Shown: positions 18,173-27,287, counted from the first letter of the stretch. The stretch is DNA of 64,000 nucleotides from Pelomonas sp. CA6 (GCF_022549225.1 NZ_JAKZFD010000004.1:248001-312000), one strand, 5' to 3'. The notes: generated by a model not told the origin, from the sequence alone. Translations and numbers: made by a program.

Positions 18173-19330
18173 ATGTTCCTGCTGCGCCTGCTGCTGAAGA
18201 ACGCCTTCCGGCACAAGCTGCGCACCCTGCTGACGCTGGTGGGGCTGGTGGTGGCGATCTGCGCCTTCGGGCTGCTGCGCACCATCATCGACGCCTGGTA
18301 TGCCGGCGTCGAGGGCTCCAGCAGCACGCGCCTGATCACGCGCAACAGCATCTCGCTGACCTTCCCGCTGCCGCTGAACTACGCGCAGCGCCTGCGCGCG
18401 GTGGAAGGCGTCAACGGCGTTTCCTGGGCCAACTGGTTCGGCGGCGTCTACATCACCGAGCGCAACTTCTTCCCGCAGTTCGCGGTGGAGCCGGCCAGCT
18501 ACCTGGCGCTCTACCCCGAGTACCGGCTGGACGAGGCCGAGCGCCTGGCCTTTCTGCGCGACCGCCAGGGCGCCATCGTCGGGCGCAAGCTGGCCGACAA
18601 GTTCGGCTGGAAGGTGGGCGACACCATCCCGCTGCGCGGCACCATCTACCCTGGCACCTGGAGCTTCACGCTGCGCGGCATCTGGGACGGCGCCGAAGCC
18701 AAGACCGACGAGAGCCAGCTGCTGTTCCACTGGTCCTTCCTGAATGAAAGCGTGCGCCAGCGCTACCCGGGCCGCGCCGACGCGGTGGGCGTCTACCTGA
18801 TCGGCATCGCCGACCCCCAGCGGGCGGCGCTGGTCTCGCAGCAGGTGGACGCGCTGTTCGCCAACTCGCTGGCCGAGACGCTGACCGAGACCGAGTCCGC
18901 CTTCCAGCTGAGTTTCGTCTCGATGAGCGAGACCATCCTGGTGGCGATCCAGGCGGTGAGCCTGATCATCATCGTCATCATCATGGCGGTCATGGCCAAC
19001 ACCATGACCATGACCGCGCGCGAGCGCCTGGCCGAGTACGCGACGCTGAAGGCGCTGGGCTTCTCGCCCTTCTTCGTCGTCCAGCTGCTGTTTGGCGAAA
19101 GCCTGCTGATCGCGCTGACCGGCGGGCTGCTGGGCCTGGTGCTGACGCTGCCGCTGGCGGCCGCCTTCGCGCGTGCGGCGGGCACGCTGTTCCCCGTGTT
19201 CCAGGTCTCGCCGCTGACCCAGGCGCTGCAGCTGCTCGCGGCGCTGGTGGTGGGCGTGGTGGCGGCGGCCTGGCCGGCGTGGCGCATGAGCCGGGTGTCG
19301 ATCGTGCGGGGGTTGAGGCATGTGGCGTAA
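18173..19330 (+). CDS. MacB/FtsX-type ABC permease, first copy
   Basis: This 385-residue protein has the MacB/LolC layout: one N-terminal membrane helix (TLLTLVGLVVAICAFGLLRT), a periplasmic domain of about 220 residues, and three C-terminal helices. The first of these is ILVAIQAVSLIIIVIIMAVM. The ARERLAEYATLKALG motif after it is the FtsX-family cytoplasmic loop. It forms the transmembrane part of the exporter, probably as a heterodimer with the second permease at 19754. The C-terminus (SIVRGLRHV) is family-typical, so the downstream repeat array has not truncated it. Confidence 0.9.
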   Translation: MFLLRLLLKNAFRHKLRTLLTLVGLVVAICAFGLLRTIIDAWYAGVEGSSSTRLITRNSISLTFPLPLNYAQRLRAVEGVNGVSWANWFGGVYITERNFFPQFAVEPASYLALYPEYRLDEAERLAFLRDRQGAIVGRKLADKFGWKVGDTIPLRGTIYPGTWSFTLRGIWDGAEAKTDESQLLFHWSFLNESVRQRYPGRADAVGVYLIGIADPQRAALVSQQVDALFANSLAETLTETESAFQLSFVSMSETILVAIQAVSLIIIVIIMAVMANTMTMTARERLAEYATLKALGFSPFFVVQLLFGESLLIALTGGLLGLVLTLPLAAAFARAAGTLFPVFQVSPLTQALQLLAALVVGVVAAAWPAWRMSRVSIVRGLRHVA

Positions 19331-19340
19331 AGATGGTGCC

Positions 19341-19753
19341 CCTCGTCCAGCGGGTACGCTGGCCGGTCCCCCGAGGGGACGGCGATGCTCGCGGGGGGGG
19401 CCCCGCTCGCACATCGCCAGGCGGGCCGGGAGGCTGGACCCCTCGTCCAGCGAGTACGCTAGCCGGTCCCCCGAGGGGACGGCGATGCTCGCGGGGGAGG
19501 CCCCGCTCGCACATCGCCAGGCGGGCCGGCTTGGGGCGGCCCGGCGCTCGGCCCTGGCATGCGACGCCTCGGCGAGCGGGTACGCTGGCCGGTCCCCCGA
19601 GGGGACGGCGATGCTCGCGGGGGAGGCCCCGCTCGCACATCGCCAAACGGGCCGGCTTGGGACGGCCCGGCGCTCGGCCCTGGCATGCGACGCCTCGGCG
19701 AGCGGGTACGCTGGCCGGCCTCAGGGGACGGCGATGCTCGCGGGGGGCGCGGG
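19341..19753. repeat. Tandem array of 3.5 long repeat units between two permease genes
   Basis: Units begin near 19341, 19441, 19567 and 19693, so the periods are 100, 126 and 126 bp; the last unit is cut short at the start of the next gene. Each unit carries ccccgaggggacggcgatgc and a GCTCGCACATCGCC arm that can fold back on the preceding GCGATGCTCGC, giving an imperfect hairpin. Units 2 and 3 share a longer tail ending in ggccctggcatgcgacgcct. The array fills the whole gap between two genes that are normally adjacent and contains no convincing gene. Confidence 0.9.
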
Positions 19754-20923
19754 GTGAAGGCGATTCCGTTGAGCTACATCGCGCGCAATCTGTGGGTGCG
19801 GCGGGTGACCACGCTGTTGACGGCGGGGGGGATGGCGCTGGTGGTGTATGTCTTCGCGACCGTGCTGATGATGAGCGAGGGCATACGCGCGACGCTGGTC
19901 GCCACCGGGCAGCCGGACAACGTCATCGCGCTGCGCAAGGGCGCCGGCGCCGAGATCAACAGCGGCGTGGACCGCGGGCAGGCGGCCATCCTGGAGAGCC
20001 TGCCCGGCATCGCCACCGCGGCCGACGGCCGGCCGCTGATCAGCAAGGAACCGGTGGTGCTGAACACCCTGCCCAAGCGCGACAGCGGCAAGCCCAGCAA
20101 CGTGACGGTGCGCGGCACCAGCGAGCGCGGGCTGCAGCTGCGCCCACAGGTGCGCCTCGTCGAAGGCCGCATGTTCCGCCCCGACAGCCTGGAGATCATC
20201 ACCGGCCGCGCCGTGGCCGCTGGCTTCCAAGGCGCGGCCCTGGGCGAGACCCTGCGCTTCGCGGGCCGCGACTGGACCGTGGTGGGCGTGTTCGACGCCG
20301 GCCGCACCGGCTTCGACTCCGAGATCTGGGGCGACGCCGACCAGATGCTGCAGGCCTTCCGGCGCAACGCCTGGTCCAGCGTGGTCTTTCGCCTCGCCGA
20401 CCCGCAGCAGCTGGACGCATTGCAGGCCCGCGCCGAGGCCGATCCCCGCCTGACGGTGGAGCTCAAGCGCGAGACCCGCTTCTACGCCGAGCAGAGCGAG
20501 GCGCTGGCCACCTTCATCTCCATCCTGGGCACGGCGCTGTCGGCGATCTTCTCCATCGGCGCCATCGTCGGCGCGATGATCACCATGTTCGCCGCCGTCG
20601 CGCAACGCACCGGCGAGATCGGCACGCTGCGCGCGCTGGGCTTTCGCCGCGGCGCGGTGCTGATGGCCTTTCTGGGCGAGTCGCTGCTGCTGTCGCTGGT
20701 GGGCGGGCTGGTGGGCCTGGGCGCGGCCAGCCTGATGCAGACGGTGAACATCTCCACGACCAACTTCCAGACCTTCGCCGAGCTGGCCTTCCAGTTCCGC
20801 CTCACCCCGGCGATCGCGCTGCAGACCCTGCTGTTCTCGCTCTTCATGGGCCTGCTGGGCGGCTTCGTGCCGGCCTGGCGCGCGGCGCGGCTGAAGATCG
20901 TCGATTGCCTGCGCGAAGCCTAG
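19754..20923 (+). CDS. MacB/FtsX-type ABC permease, second copy
   Basis: This 389-residue paralogue of the preceding permease has an N-terminal helix (TTLLTAGGMALVVYVFATVLMM), a periplasmic domain, and three C-terminal helices with the QRTGEIGTLRALGFRRGAVL loop. The start is set at the GTG of VKAIPLSYIARNLW. The in-frame ATG far upstream would translate the repeat array, giving an Arg/Gly-rich leader with no family match. No clear ribosome binding site other than the GGGGGGCGCGGGG tract precedes the GTG. It probably heterodimerises with the first permease. The repeat may affect the ratio of the two. Confidence 0.88.
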   Translation: MKAIPLSYIARNLWVRRVTTLLTAGGMALVVYVFATVLMMSEGIRATLVATGQPDNVIALRKGAGAEINSGVDRGQAAILESLPGIATAADGRPLISKEPVVLNTLPKRDSGKPSNVTVRGTSERGLQLRPQVRLVEGRMFRPDSLEIITGRAVAAGFQGAALGETLRFAGRDWTVVGVFDAGRTGFDSEIWGDADQMLQAFRRNAWSSVVFRLADPQQLDALQARAEADPRLTVELKRETRFYAEQSEALATFISILGTALSAIFSIGAIVGAMITMFAAVAQRTGEIGTLRALGFRRGAVLMAFLGESLLLSLVGGLVGLGAASLMQTVNISTTNFQTFAELAFQFRLTPAIALQTLLFSLFMGLLGGFVPAWRAARLKIVDCLREA

Positions 20924-21024
20924 GGGGCTTTGTTCGCCCCACGCGGCTCTTGGCCCCCGGGCGAACGGCCCGGGACGCCAAGGCGGTCACTTGCCGGCCG
21001 CCGGCCTTCGCGCGAGGATGGGCC

Positions 21025-21525
21025 ATGAAGCACGCCCGTCCCCACCCATCGTCCGCCCTCCCGAGCGCCCGGCGCCGGCCCGCGCTGCGCTCGCTCGCGA
21101 GCCAGGCGCTGATCGCCGCGTGGATCGTCGCCGGCCTGCCCGGCTGCGGCCATGCGCTGCCGCCGCCACCGCCCGGCCCGGCGTCCGCACCGGCGGCCAC
21201 CGACAGCCGCCAGGCCTGGGAGCAGCTGCGCGCCGAGATCGGCGAGGCGCGCTGCAGCGAGCCCGCGCAATGCCGGACCGTGGCCGTGGGCCACAAGGCA
21301 TGCGGCGGGCCCTCGGGCTATCTGGCCTGGTCCAGCGCGCACAACGGCGACGGCGCGCGCGTGCAGGCCCTGGCCGAGCGCCATCGCGAGCTGAGCCGGC
21401 AGGAGGTGCTGCGCTCCGGGCAACTGTCCAACTGCGCCATGGTCACCGACCCCGGCGCGCAATGCCAGGCGGGCCGCTGCGTGCTGCAGGCGGCGCCGCG
21501 CACGGGCTCGCCGGGCCTGCAGTAG
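21025..21525 (+). CDS. Small Cys-rich putative lipoprotein
   Basis: This 166-residue protein has a long N-region and a hydrophobic stretch (ALIAAWIVAGLPGCGHA) ending in a lipobox-like LPGC. A Pro-rich linker and a compact domain follow, with Cys pairs and the segment GHKACGGPSGYLAWSSA. I recall similar Cys-containing domains with a KACGGP motif in proteobacterial proteins of unknown function. It is probably attached to the periplasmic face of a membrane. It is not obviously part of the exporter operon, 100 bp upstream. An Arg-rich start raises the chance of a later in-frame start. Confidence 0.6.
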   Translation: MKHARPHPSSALPSARRRPALRSLASQALIAAWIVAGLPGCGHALPPPPPGPASAPAATDSRQAWEQLRAEIGEARCSEPAQCRTVAVGHKACGGPSGYLAWSSAHNGDGARVQALAERHRELSRQEVLRSGQLSNCAMVTDPGAQCQAGRCVLQAAPRTGSPGLQ

Positions 21526-21542
21526 CAGGCAACGGCGCGCGC

Positions 21543-22058
21543 TCAGCCGCCCAGCCCCTGGGCCTTCAGCCAGCGGCGCAGCCGTGCGCGCGCATTCGCA
21601 TAGGGCGCGGCGGTGTTGAGCTGGATCATCCGGCCCTGCGTGTAGCGCTCGTACCAGGGCGCGCCGTAGAGCGAGGCGTCGCTGCCCTGCTCCACCAGCG
21701 CGACCAGGCGCGCATGCCCCTGCTCCAGCTGGCGCCGCAGCGCCGCATAGTCCTGCCCCGCCCGATCGGCATAGAACTGCCGAGCCAGCCGACCCAGCTC
21801 GTTCCAGCGATAGCCGGGCGCGGGGAAGTCCCCCGGCAGGCCGCGGGCGCGGTCCTCGCACCAGCTCAGCACTCGCTGTTGCCAGCCGATCAGGTAGGCC
21901 ACGAGGTCGGCCACGCTCATGCGCGTGCCCGCGGCATGGCCCTCCAGCGTGGCCTCACGGGCCCGCCCGGCCGGCACGCGGGCCAGGTCGCGGGCCAGCT
22001 TGTCATAGGTCGAATGCATCGCGTCCAGCAACGCCTGCCTGTTGTCCGGCACCGCCAT
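21543..22058 (-). CDS. ClbS/DfsB-family four-helix bundle protein
   Basis: This 171-residue protein matches the ClbS/DfsB family (formerly DUF1706). It has the opening RQALLDAMHSTYDKLARDL, the GTRMSVADLVAYLIGWQQRVLSW segment, and the ending LYGAPWYERYTQGRMIQLNTAAPYANARARLRRWLK. ClbS protects the colibactin producer by acting on the cyclopropane warhead, and most relatives are uncharacterised DinB-like bundles. No biosynthetic cluster is near, so a resistance role is not implied. Confidence 0.85.
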   Translation of the reverse strand: MAVPDNRQALLDAMHSTYDKLARDLARVPAGRAREATLEGHAAGTRMSVADLVAYLIGWQQRVLSWCEDRARGLPGDFPAPGYRWNELGRLARQFYADRAGQDYAALRRQLEQGHARLVALVEQGSDASLYGAPWYERYTQGRMIQLNTAAPYANARARLRRWLKAQGLGG

Positions 22059-22120
22059 GTCCCATCGCCCTCCCCGGCGCGGCCTTGTGGTCGTGGCGCA
22101 TTGTCCCAGGCCGCGTCATG

Positions 22121-22152
22121 AAAAAGGCCGCCGCCCTCGCGGGCCGCGGCCT
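22121..22152 (-). terminator. Rho-independent terminator of the S8 protease gene
   Basis: Read on the minus strand, a GC-rich stem (AGGCCGCGGCCC with GGGCGGCGGCCT, tetraloop GCGA) is followed directly by TTTTT. It lies about 45 bp past the stop of the protease gene and fits a classic intrinsic terminator. Confidence 0.8.
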
Positions 22153-22194
22153 GGGTCTTGGCCGGCCGCCGGGCAGGCGGCCTGGGCCTCGGGC

Positions 22195-25100
22195 TCAGTC
22201 GGCGCGCACGCGCAGCTTGGCCGACGCGACATCGCCGGGCTCGCTGAGCGGCAGGCCGCCGTTGGTCTCCACGCGCACCACGGTGGTCGCGGACGGAACG
22301 CCGGACGCATCGCGGAACTGCACGCCACCCATGTAGCGGCCGCCCGGCGCCAGACCGGACCAGCTCAGCCCCACCGTGGCCGTGCTGCCCGGGTAGACCT
22401 GGCTGGGCATCATGGTGCGGAAGTTGCCGCCGGTGTCGCCCACCTTGACCACCCAGCTGGACAGCCGGTGCGTCATGGTGGCGCCGCCGCCATAGGCCAG
22501 CACGCAGACCTTGTAGGTGCCGGGCGCCGGCGCGCCGATCTGCACCGACTCGTTGGAGATCGCGGTGCCGGAGTAGACCGAGCTGCCATCCGGCGCGACC
22601 ACGACCAGGTCATGGTCGTCCGCCGGATCGGAGACGTCGGACTGGCGCAGCGCCGCGCGCAGCACCAGCGTGTTGGCCGGCACCACGATCGGATAGACCT
22701 TCACATTGGGCCGGTCCTGGCCCGCCGCGCAGGCGGCCTTGAAGTCCGCATCGTCCATGGCCCCGGGGACCAGCGACACGGTCGCACCCAGCGTCGCGTC
22801 CGACAAGCCCCCCACCGCCGAACCGAGGCGGCCGGAGAAGCCGGTCTTCACGGTCAGCAGCTTGCTGCCGGACGCGGTGGTCGCGCTCAGCTGCGCCGGT
22901 GCCTCGACCGCCTTGCCGACGCGCGCCTGGATGGGGCTGCGCACCACGTGGCTGCCGTCGGTCCAGCTCAGCGTGCCGAACTGCCAGACGTTGGCCGCCG
23001 CGCCCGCCGCCGCCAGGCGCACGGTGAAGCTCTTGGTCTCGCCGGGCGCCAGGGTCAGCGTGGACGGCGTGACGGTGACGCCGAAGCCGGGCACCGCGGC
23101 CGTCGCCGTGTAGGTGGCCGTGCTGGCGCCCACGTTGGTGACGCGCCGCGTCACCGTCACCGGCACCGAGCTCACCACATTGCCCACCGTGATGGACGGC
23201 AGGTTGAGGTTGTAGGTCTCGTTCAGCGTGCCGTAGGTGGCGCAGTCGGCCGCGCTCATCGCCGGGCGGTTGACCTTGCACTGGTAGGCGACGTAGTCGG
23301 CCTTGCCGGCGTCGTACACTAGGCCGGGGTCCACGGCCTTGTTGGGGTCCACATGGCCGGCGCCCTGGCCCCAGGGCAGCGTGCCGGCCTGCGCGCCGCT
23401 CAGGCCGTCGTTCAGCGTGGCGTAGGCGGTGGTCATCAGCGCCGACTTGATCGCCGCGGGCGACCAGGTCGGACGCGCCTGCTTCAGCAGCAGCGACAGG
23501 CCGGCCACATGCGGGCTGGACATCGAGGTGCCGGTGTAGGAGGCCCAGTCGGGCGGCGGGACCAGCGAGCCGTCGGCGACCGCATCGCGCTGCGCGGGCG
23601 TCAGCGGCGCGGCGACGCCGGCGATCACATCGGTGCCGGGCGCGGCCAGGTCGGGCTTGAGCACGTTGGCATCGCCCTGGTTGGGGCCGCGCGAGGAGCC
23701 CGAGTACAGGATGGGCGCGGGCTTGCTGCCGAGGTAGAACTTGGACAGCGCGGCATTGCCGTTGCCGGCCGCGGCATAGGCCTGGATGGCCGCGCCATCC
23801 GCCTGGCTGACATGCACGGTGGGCACCGCGTGCTTCTCGGCCACCAGGCCGGCGCCGTTGTCCTTCATCACCATGCCCAGGCCGCCGGCCTCGGCCACGG
23901 CCAGGCTCTTGTTGACGCGCGCATTGGTGCCGCGCGTGCAGACCACCACCTTGCCCGCCACCTTGGCCGGGTCCAGCACGGGCGTGCCGCCGTTGTCCAC
24001 GGCCGCGAAGCACAGCGACACCAGCGCGGGATTGACCCCCGGCAGCGCGGCGTCCTCGGCGCGGATCAGGGCCGTCGCCGGCAGCGCGCTTTCGTTCAGC
24101 GCGGCGCCGGTGTACTTGGCGCCATTGCCCAGGGTCACGTCGCCGACCAGGATGCGGTCGTGCTGGGCGTTGGCCACGGTCGTGATCCAGGGGCTGATGT
24201 GGGCCACCTGGTTGGCCGGGCCGCTGTTGCCGGCCGAGGCGGCGACGAAGACGCCGGCCAGCGAGGCGCGGTAGAAGGCCTGTTCCACCGGGTCGTTGAC
24301 CGAGGTCTGCGAGCCGCTGATGGAGTAGTTGATCGCGTTGACGCCGTCCTTCACCGCCTGGTCGATCGCGGCGACGGAGTCGCTGGGCCAGCAGCTGTTG
24401 CGGCTGCCGGTGCCGTCGGTGGCCGTGGCGTCGTCATAGGTCCAGCAGACCTTGTAGCTGGCGATGCGGGCGCGCGGCGCCATGCCGGACGCGTCGCCCA
24501 GGGCCGAGCCGTTCATCGTCACCGCGACGCGGGCATTGCCGGCCGCCGTGGTGGAGGTGTGCGTGCCGTGGCCGCCATGGGCCAGGTTGCCGCCCACCGA
24601 GTCGCGCGGCGAATAGAACTCCGACCAGTTCTTGGGCAGGCGCTGGGCCAGGAAGCCGGCGTTGTAGAACTTGGCGCCGATCAGCTTGTTGTTGCAGTGC
24701 TTGGCCGGGTCGAAGCCCTCGCCCGGCACGCAGCCGCCCTTGAAGAAGGCCGGCGCGGCGCCATAGGCCAGCGCGGCGGAGGCGTCGAAGGTGGGCACGC
24801 CGTTGGCGTCCGTGCGGTCGGCATAGGCGGGGTTCTCGGGCCAGATGCCGCCGTCGACGATGCCGATGACGATGTCCTCGCCCTTCAGCGCCGCGCCGCC
24901 GGCCGATTGCGACCACAGGCCGCCCGGGGCCGTCAGGCCGAGGAACTTGCTCGTCGAGATGGTGTCCATCTGCCGCGGCAGGTCCTCGAAGATGTCGACC
25001 ACGCCGGCGGTGCCGCGCAGCGCGCGCACCTCGTCGTCGGTGAGCTGGGCGGCGAAGCCGTTGAACACGGCGTCATAGCGCGCCAGCACCGGCGCGTTGC

Positions 25101-25359
25101 CGACCACGGCGATCACCGTGTCCTGCTGCTGGCCCAGGTAGCTCACATAGGCCTGCACCGCGGCCGTGCTGTAGCGCAGCGGCGTGCCCGGCGCGGGCTG
25201 GGTGGCGGCCAGGCCGGCCACGCCGCCCTGGTAGCTGGCCACGGGTTCGTCCTTGAGCTGGACGATGTAGGTCTTGCGCTCCTGCGCCATCGCGCCGGCC
25301 GCCAGGCCGGACAGCAGCACCAGCGTGGCCAGAGCCGCGGGTTTGAGTTTGCGTGCCAT
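22195..25359 (-). CDS. Secreted S8 (subtilisin-like) serine protease
   Basis: This 1054-residue protease starts with a Sec signal peptide (AALATLVLLSGLAAGAMAQ). It has an inhibitor I9 prodomain (KTYIVQLKDEPVASY) and the catalytic triad of a subtilase: Asp in IVIGIVDGGIWPE, His in GHGTHTSTTAAGN, and Ser in YTGTSMSSPHVAGLSLL. A PA-type insertion (CTRGTNARVNKSLAV) lies between His and Ser. C-terminal domains look like Fn3 (VTVTRRVTNVGAS) and a P-like domain. It is probably extracellular. The start at 25359 has a GGGAGG site seven bases upstream. The nearby type II-like secretion genes are a plausible export route. Confidence 0.93.
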   Translation of the reverse strand: MARKLKPAALATLVLLSGLAAGAMAQERKTYIVQLKDEPVASYQGGVAGLAATQPAPGTPLRYSTAAVQAYVSYLGQQQDTVIAVVGNAPVLARYDAVFNGFAAQLTDDEVRALRGTAGVVDIFEDLPRQMDTISTSKFLGLTAPGGLWSQSAGGAALKGEDIVIGIVDGGIWPENPAYADRTDANGVPTFDASAALAYGAAPAFFKGGCVPGEGFDPAKHCNNKLIGAKFYNAGFLAQRLPKNWSEFYSPRDSVGGNLAHGGHGTHTSTTAAGNARVAVTMNGSALGDASGMAPRARIASYKVCWTYDDATATDGTGSRNSCWPSDSVAAIDQAVKDGVNAINYSISGSQTSVNDPVEQAFYRASLAGVFVAASAGNSGPANQVAHISPWITTVANAQHDRILVGDVTLGNGAKYTGAALNESALPATALIRAEDAALPGVNPALVSLCFAAVDNGGTPVLDPAKVAGKVVVCTRGTNARVNKSLAVAEAGGLGMVMKDNGAGLVAEKHAVPTVHVSQADGAAIQAYAAAGNGNAALSKFYLGSKPAPILYSGSSRGPNQGDANVLKPDLAAPGTDVIAGVAAPLTPAQRDAVADGSLVPPPDWASYTGTSMSSPHVAGLSLLLKQARPTWSPAAIKSALMTTAYATLNDGLSGAQAGTLPWGQGAGHVDPNKAVDPGLVYDAGKADYVAYQCKVNRPAMSAADCATYGTLNETYNLNLPSITVGNVVSSVPVTVTRRVTNVGASTATYTATAAVPGFGVTVTPSTLTLAPGETKSFTVRLAAAGAAANVWQFGTLSWTDGSHVVRSPIQARVGKAVEAPAQLSATTASGSKLLTVKTGFSGRLGSAVGGLSDATLGATVSLVPGAMDDADFKAACAAGQDRPNVKVYPIVVPANTLVLRAALRQSDVSDPADDHDLVVVAPDGSSVYSGTAISNESVQIGAPAPGTYKVCVLAYGGGATMTHRLSSWVVKVGDTGGNFRTMMPSQVYPGSTATVGLSWSGLAPGGRYMGGVQFRDASGVPSATTVVRVETNGGLPLSEPGDVASAKLRVRAD

Positions 25360-25380
25360 GGTGGGGTTCCTCCCTTGCAA

Positions 25381-26124
25381 TCAGACCGAACGGCGGCGAC
25401 GGCCCAGGCCGGCGGCGCCCAGCGCCAGGACCACCAGCGCCAGGCTGGCCGGCTCGGGGATCACGTTCAGGTTGACGTTGTCCAGCGCGAACTGGGCCCT
25501 GTCACTGCCGAAGGCCGAGCAGTTGCCCGCGGCGTTGCAGCTGAAGCCGAAGGCGTACAGCGTCGTGAACTCGGTCTCGGCGAACAGCCCGCTGGTCAGG
25601 TAGGACGCGAAGCTCAGCGTGCCCGTGGGGCTCATGCCGGCGAGCTGGAAGGTCTGGGTCAGCGACAGGCCATCCGCGGTGATGCCCTGCAGGCGCAGCA
25701 GGCCCGCCACCGGCGGCGTCGCATCGCCGTTGCCGACGAAGCTGGCGTCGAAACCGGCGACCTTGAAGCCCAGGCGATCGGTGCGGCCCAGCGCCATCAC
25801 ACCGTCATTCAGGCCGGTGAAGAAGCTGCTGCCGTTGTTGCTGGGACAGACCACGCCCCAGCAGGTGGCCTGCAGGTCGGCCCCGTCGACGATGGCACCG
25901 ACCAGGTCGCCCGGCTGCGCCAGCGGGGAATTGGAAAACGGCGCCAGCCAGAAGCCGGCTTCGTAGAACTCGTCGCCGTGGCCCAGCAGCGGCATGCCCG
26001 GCGCGAACGGCGAAGGGGCCAGCTGGTCGAAAGTGATGGTCGCGGGCACCGCGCCCGCCAGCGCGCCAGCGCCGCCGCACAGCGCGGCCACGGCCAGCGC
26101 GCATTTCATCAGTGTCTTCTTCAT
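25381..26124 (-). CDS. PEP-CTERM sorting-domain protein
   Basis: This 247-residue protein has a signal peptide (MKKTLMKCALAVAALCGG...ALAG), a beta-rich body and a textbook PEP-CTERM tail. The tail has VIPEPASLAL, a hydrophobic helix and GLGRRRRSV at the end. Such proteins are recognised by exosortase (EpsH/XrtA), cleaved near the PEP motif and exported to the surface or exopolysaccharide matrix. No exosortase is in the window. The body (FDQLAPSPFAPGMPLLGHGDEF) resembles other PEP-CTERM proteins with a concanavalin-like fold, but I cannot name it. It is 21 bp upstream of the S8 protease gene and may be co-transcribed. Confidence 0.9.
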   Translation of the reverse strand: MKKTLMKCALAVAALCGGAGALAGAVPATITFDQLAPSPFAPGMPLLGHGDEFYEAGFWLAPFSNSPLAQPGDLVGAIVDGADLQATCWGVVCPSNNGSSFFTGLNDGVMALGRTDRLGFKVAGFDASFVGNGDATPPVAGLLRLQGITADGLSLTQTFQLAGMSPTGTLSFASYLTSGLFAETEFTTLYAFGFSCNAAGNCSAFGSDRAQFALDNVNLNVIPEPASLALVVLALGAAGLGRRRRSV

Positions 26125-26381
26125 CGCGTCGTCCTCTCTCCTTGAACCCATGGTGTAGGTGTCATGAATCCGCCGTGGCGGCCGGTACTGCGTGTGCCGG
26201 CGATACCGGCAGCCACCCCTCGAAGTCGGCGATGGCGCGCATTTGTTCACGCTTTTCGTCGCCGCCTGGGGGCAGATCGCGGATTCTCAGGAGCTGTCAC
26301 ATGACCGACATCATGGCTTGTCCCTCCCCGCAAGCAGGGGGTTCACAAGCACGCGGTGCGGCGCGCAATCGCGGCGCGGGC
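26125..26381. other. Intergenic region upstream of the PEP-CTERM gene
   Basis: This 257-bp gap holds no convincing gene. It must contain the promoter for the minus-strand PEP-CTERM/S8 pair and any terminator of the secretion operon. I could not pick out either with confidence. Confidence 0.5.
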
Positions 26382-26900
26382 TCAGTTCTGCGGGGGAGAA
26401 CTGGCGGCGGGGTCAGGTCTTGCCAGAGGCCCGCCGGCCTCGAAAACCCAGTCGCTGGCGCGGGTTTCGCCAGACTCGCTCAGCCGGCGCAGCAGCGGCC
26501 GGTCGGAGCGGCTGCGCACGCCGCGTATGCCCTCGGGCTGGCCCGGCGGCGCGATCAGCACCCAGTCGGCCTGCCCGGTGAAGGGGTCGGCATAGAGCTG
26601 GCGCAGATGGTGCCTCGCACGGACTGTGCGCATATCGACCACAAGGTCGTCCAGACGCGACGGATAGCGCCCGGGATTGGCGGGGTCGGCGGCCATGTAG
26701 CTTTCGATCGCCCGGACAATGGCGCGGCCGCGGAACTCCAGTTCGCGCTCGCGCTCGCGCTGCGCGGCGGTCTGCCATTGCTGACCCAGCGCGGCCAGCG
26801 CGGCGCCGGTGATCGCGACGATGAAGAGCAGGCCCAGATAGGTGAAGCCGCGCGCCCGCGCGGCCCTGCCGTCCTCTGACCGCCGGGCCATCACGCTCAC
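26382..26900 (-). CDS. Type II secretion/prepilin-like pseudopilin (atypical cleavage motif)
   Basis: This 172-residue protein has a prepilin-type N-terminus, ARGFTYLGLLFIVAITGAAL, where the usual Glu at +5 is replaced (GFTYLGL rather than GFTLIEL). An amphipathic helix follows (QRERERELEFRGRAIVRAIESYM), then the typical YPSRLDDLVVD and LYADPFTGQADWVLI segments of GspG-like proteins. It is the last gene of the secretion operon, and its GTG start overlaps the upstream stop (GTGA). Lack of Glu5 is typical of minor or tip pseudopilins such as GspK. Confidence 0.82.
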   Translation of the reverse strand: MSVMARRSEDGRAARARGFTYLGLLFIVAITGAALAALGQQWQTAAQRERERELEFRGRAIVRAIESYMAADPANPGRYPSRLDDLVVDMRTVRARHHLRQLYADPFTGQADWVLIAPPGQPEGIRGVRSRSDRPLLRRLSESGETRASDWVFEAGGPLARPDPAASSPPQN

Positions 26901-27286
26901 CAGTCGGCGTAGAGCCGGCCGTCGCTGGCGCGGCCGGCGGCGCCGCTGCGCAGGTCCCAGACCTGCCCCTTGAGCTGGGCGTCGGCCGGCGGCGGCAGCA
27001 GCACCCAGCCCTCGCGGCTGCCCAGCACCGGGTCCTCGGGGATCTCGCGCAGATAGCGCGCGCTGACCATCTCCTCCAGCGAATCCGGGTAGCGCCCCTG
27101 GTCGGCGGCGAACTGGTCCACCGCGTCGCGCATCACGCGCAGCGAGGTCTGCAGCGCGGTCTCGCGCGACTTCTGCAGGCTGGCGATGTAGCGCGGCGCG
27201 GCGATGCTGGCCAGCAGCGCGACGATGGCCATCACCACCAGCAGCTCGATCAGCGTGAATCCGCGCGGCGCGCGAGGCCTGCCCAT
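26897..27286 (-). CDS. Type II secretion-like pseudopilin (PulG-type)
   Basis: This 129-residue prepilin has a canonical leader and cleavage site (RAPRGFTLIELLVVMAIVALLAS). The YPDSLEEMVSARYLREIPEDPV segment follows, then a C-terminal region ending DGRLYADW. The start at MGRPRAPRG lies one base past the upstream stop (TGAGATG). It is one of four pseudopilins in this operon and would assemble into the pseudopilus after processing by a prepilin peptidase not present here. Confidence 0.88.
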   Translation of the reverse strand: MGRPRAPRGFTLIELLVVMAIVALLASIAAPRYIASLQKSRETALQTSLRVMRDAVDQFAADQGRYPDSLEEMVSARYLREIPEDPVLGSREGWVLLPPPADAQLKGQVWDLRSGAAGRASDGRLYADW

Positions 27287-27287
27287 C

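Noticed and set aside
19341-19753. Repeat array considered as CRISPR
   Set aside because: Units are 100-126 bp with no short constant repeat separated by unique spacers, and there are no cas genes nearby.
23353-26145. A 930-codon plus-strand frame opposite the S8 protease
   Set aside because: It is antisense to the protease and PEP-CTERM genes with low-complexity Gly/Arg/His composition.
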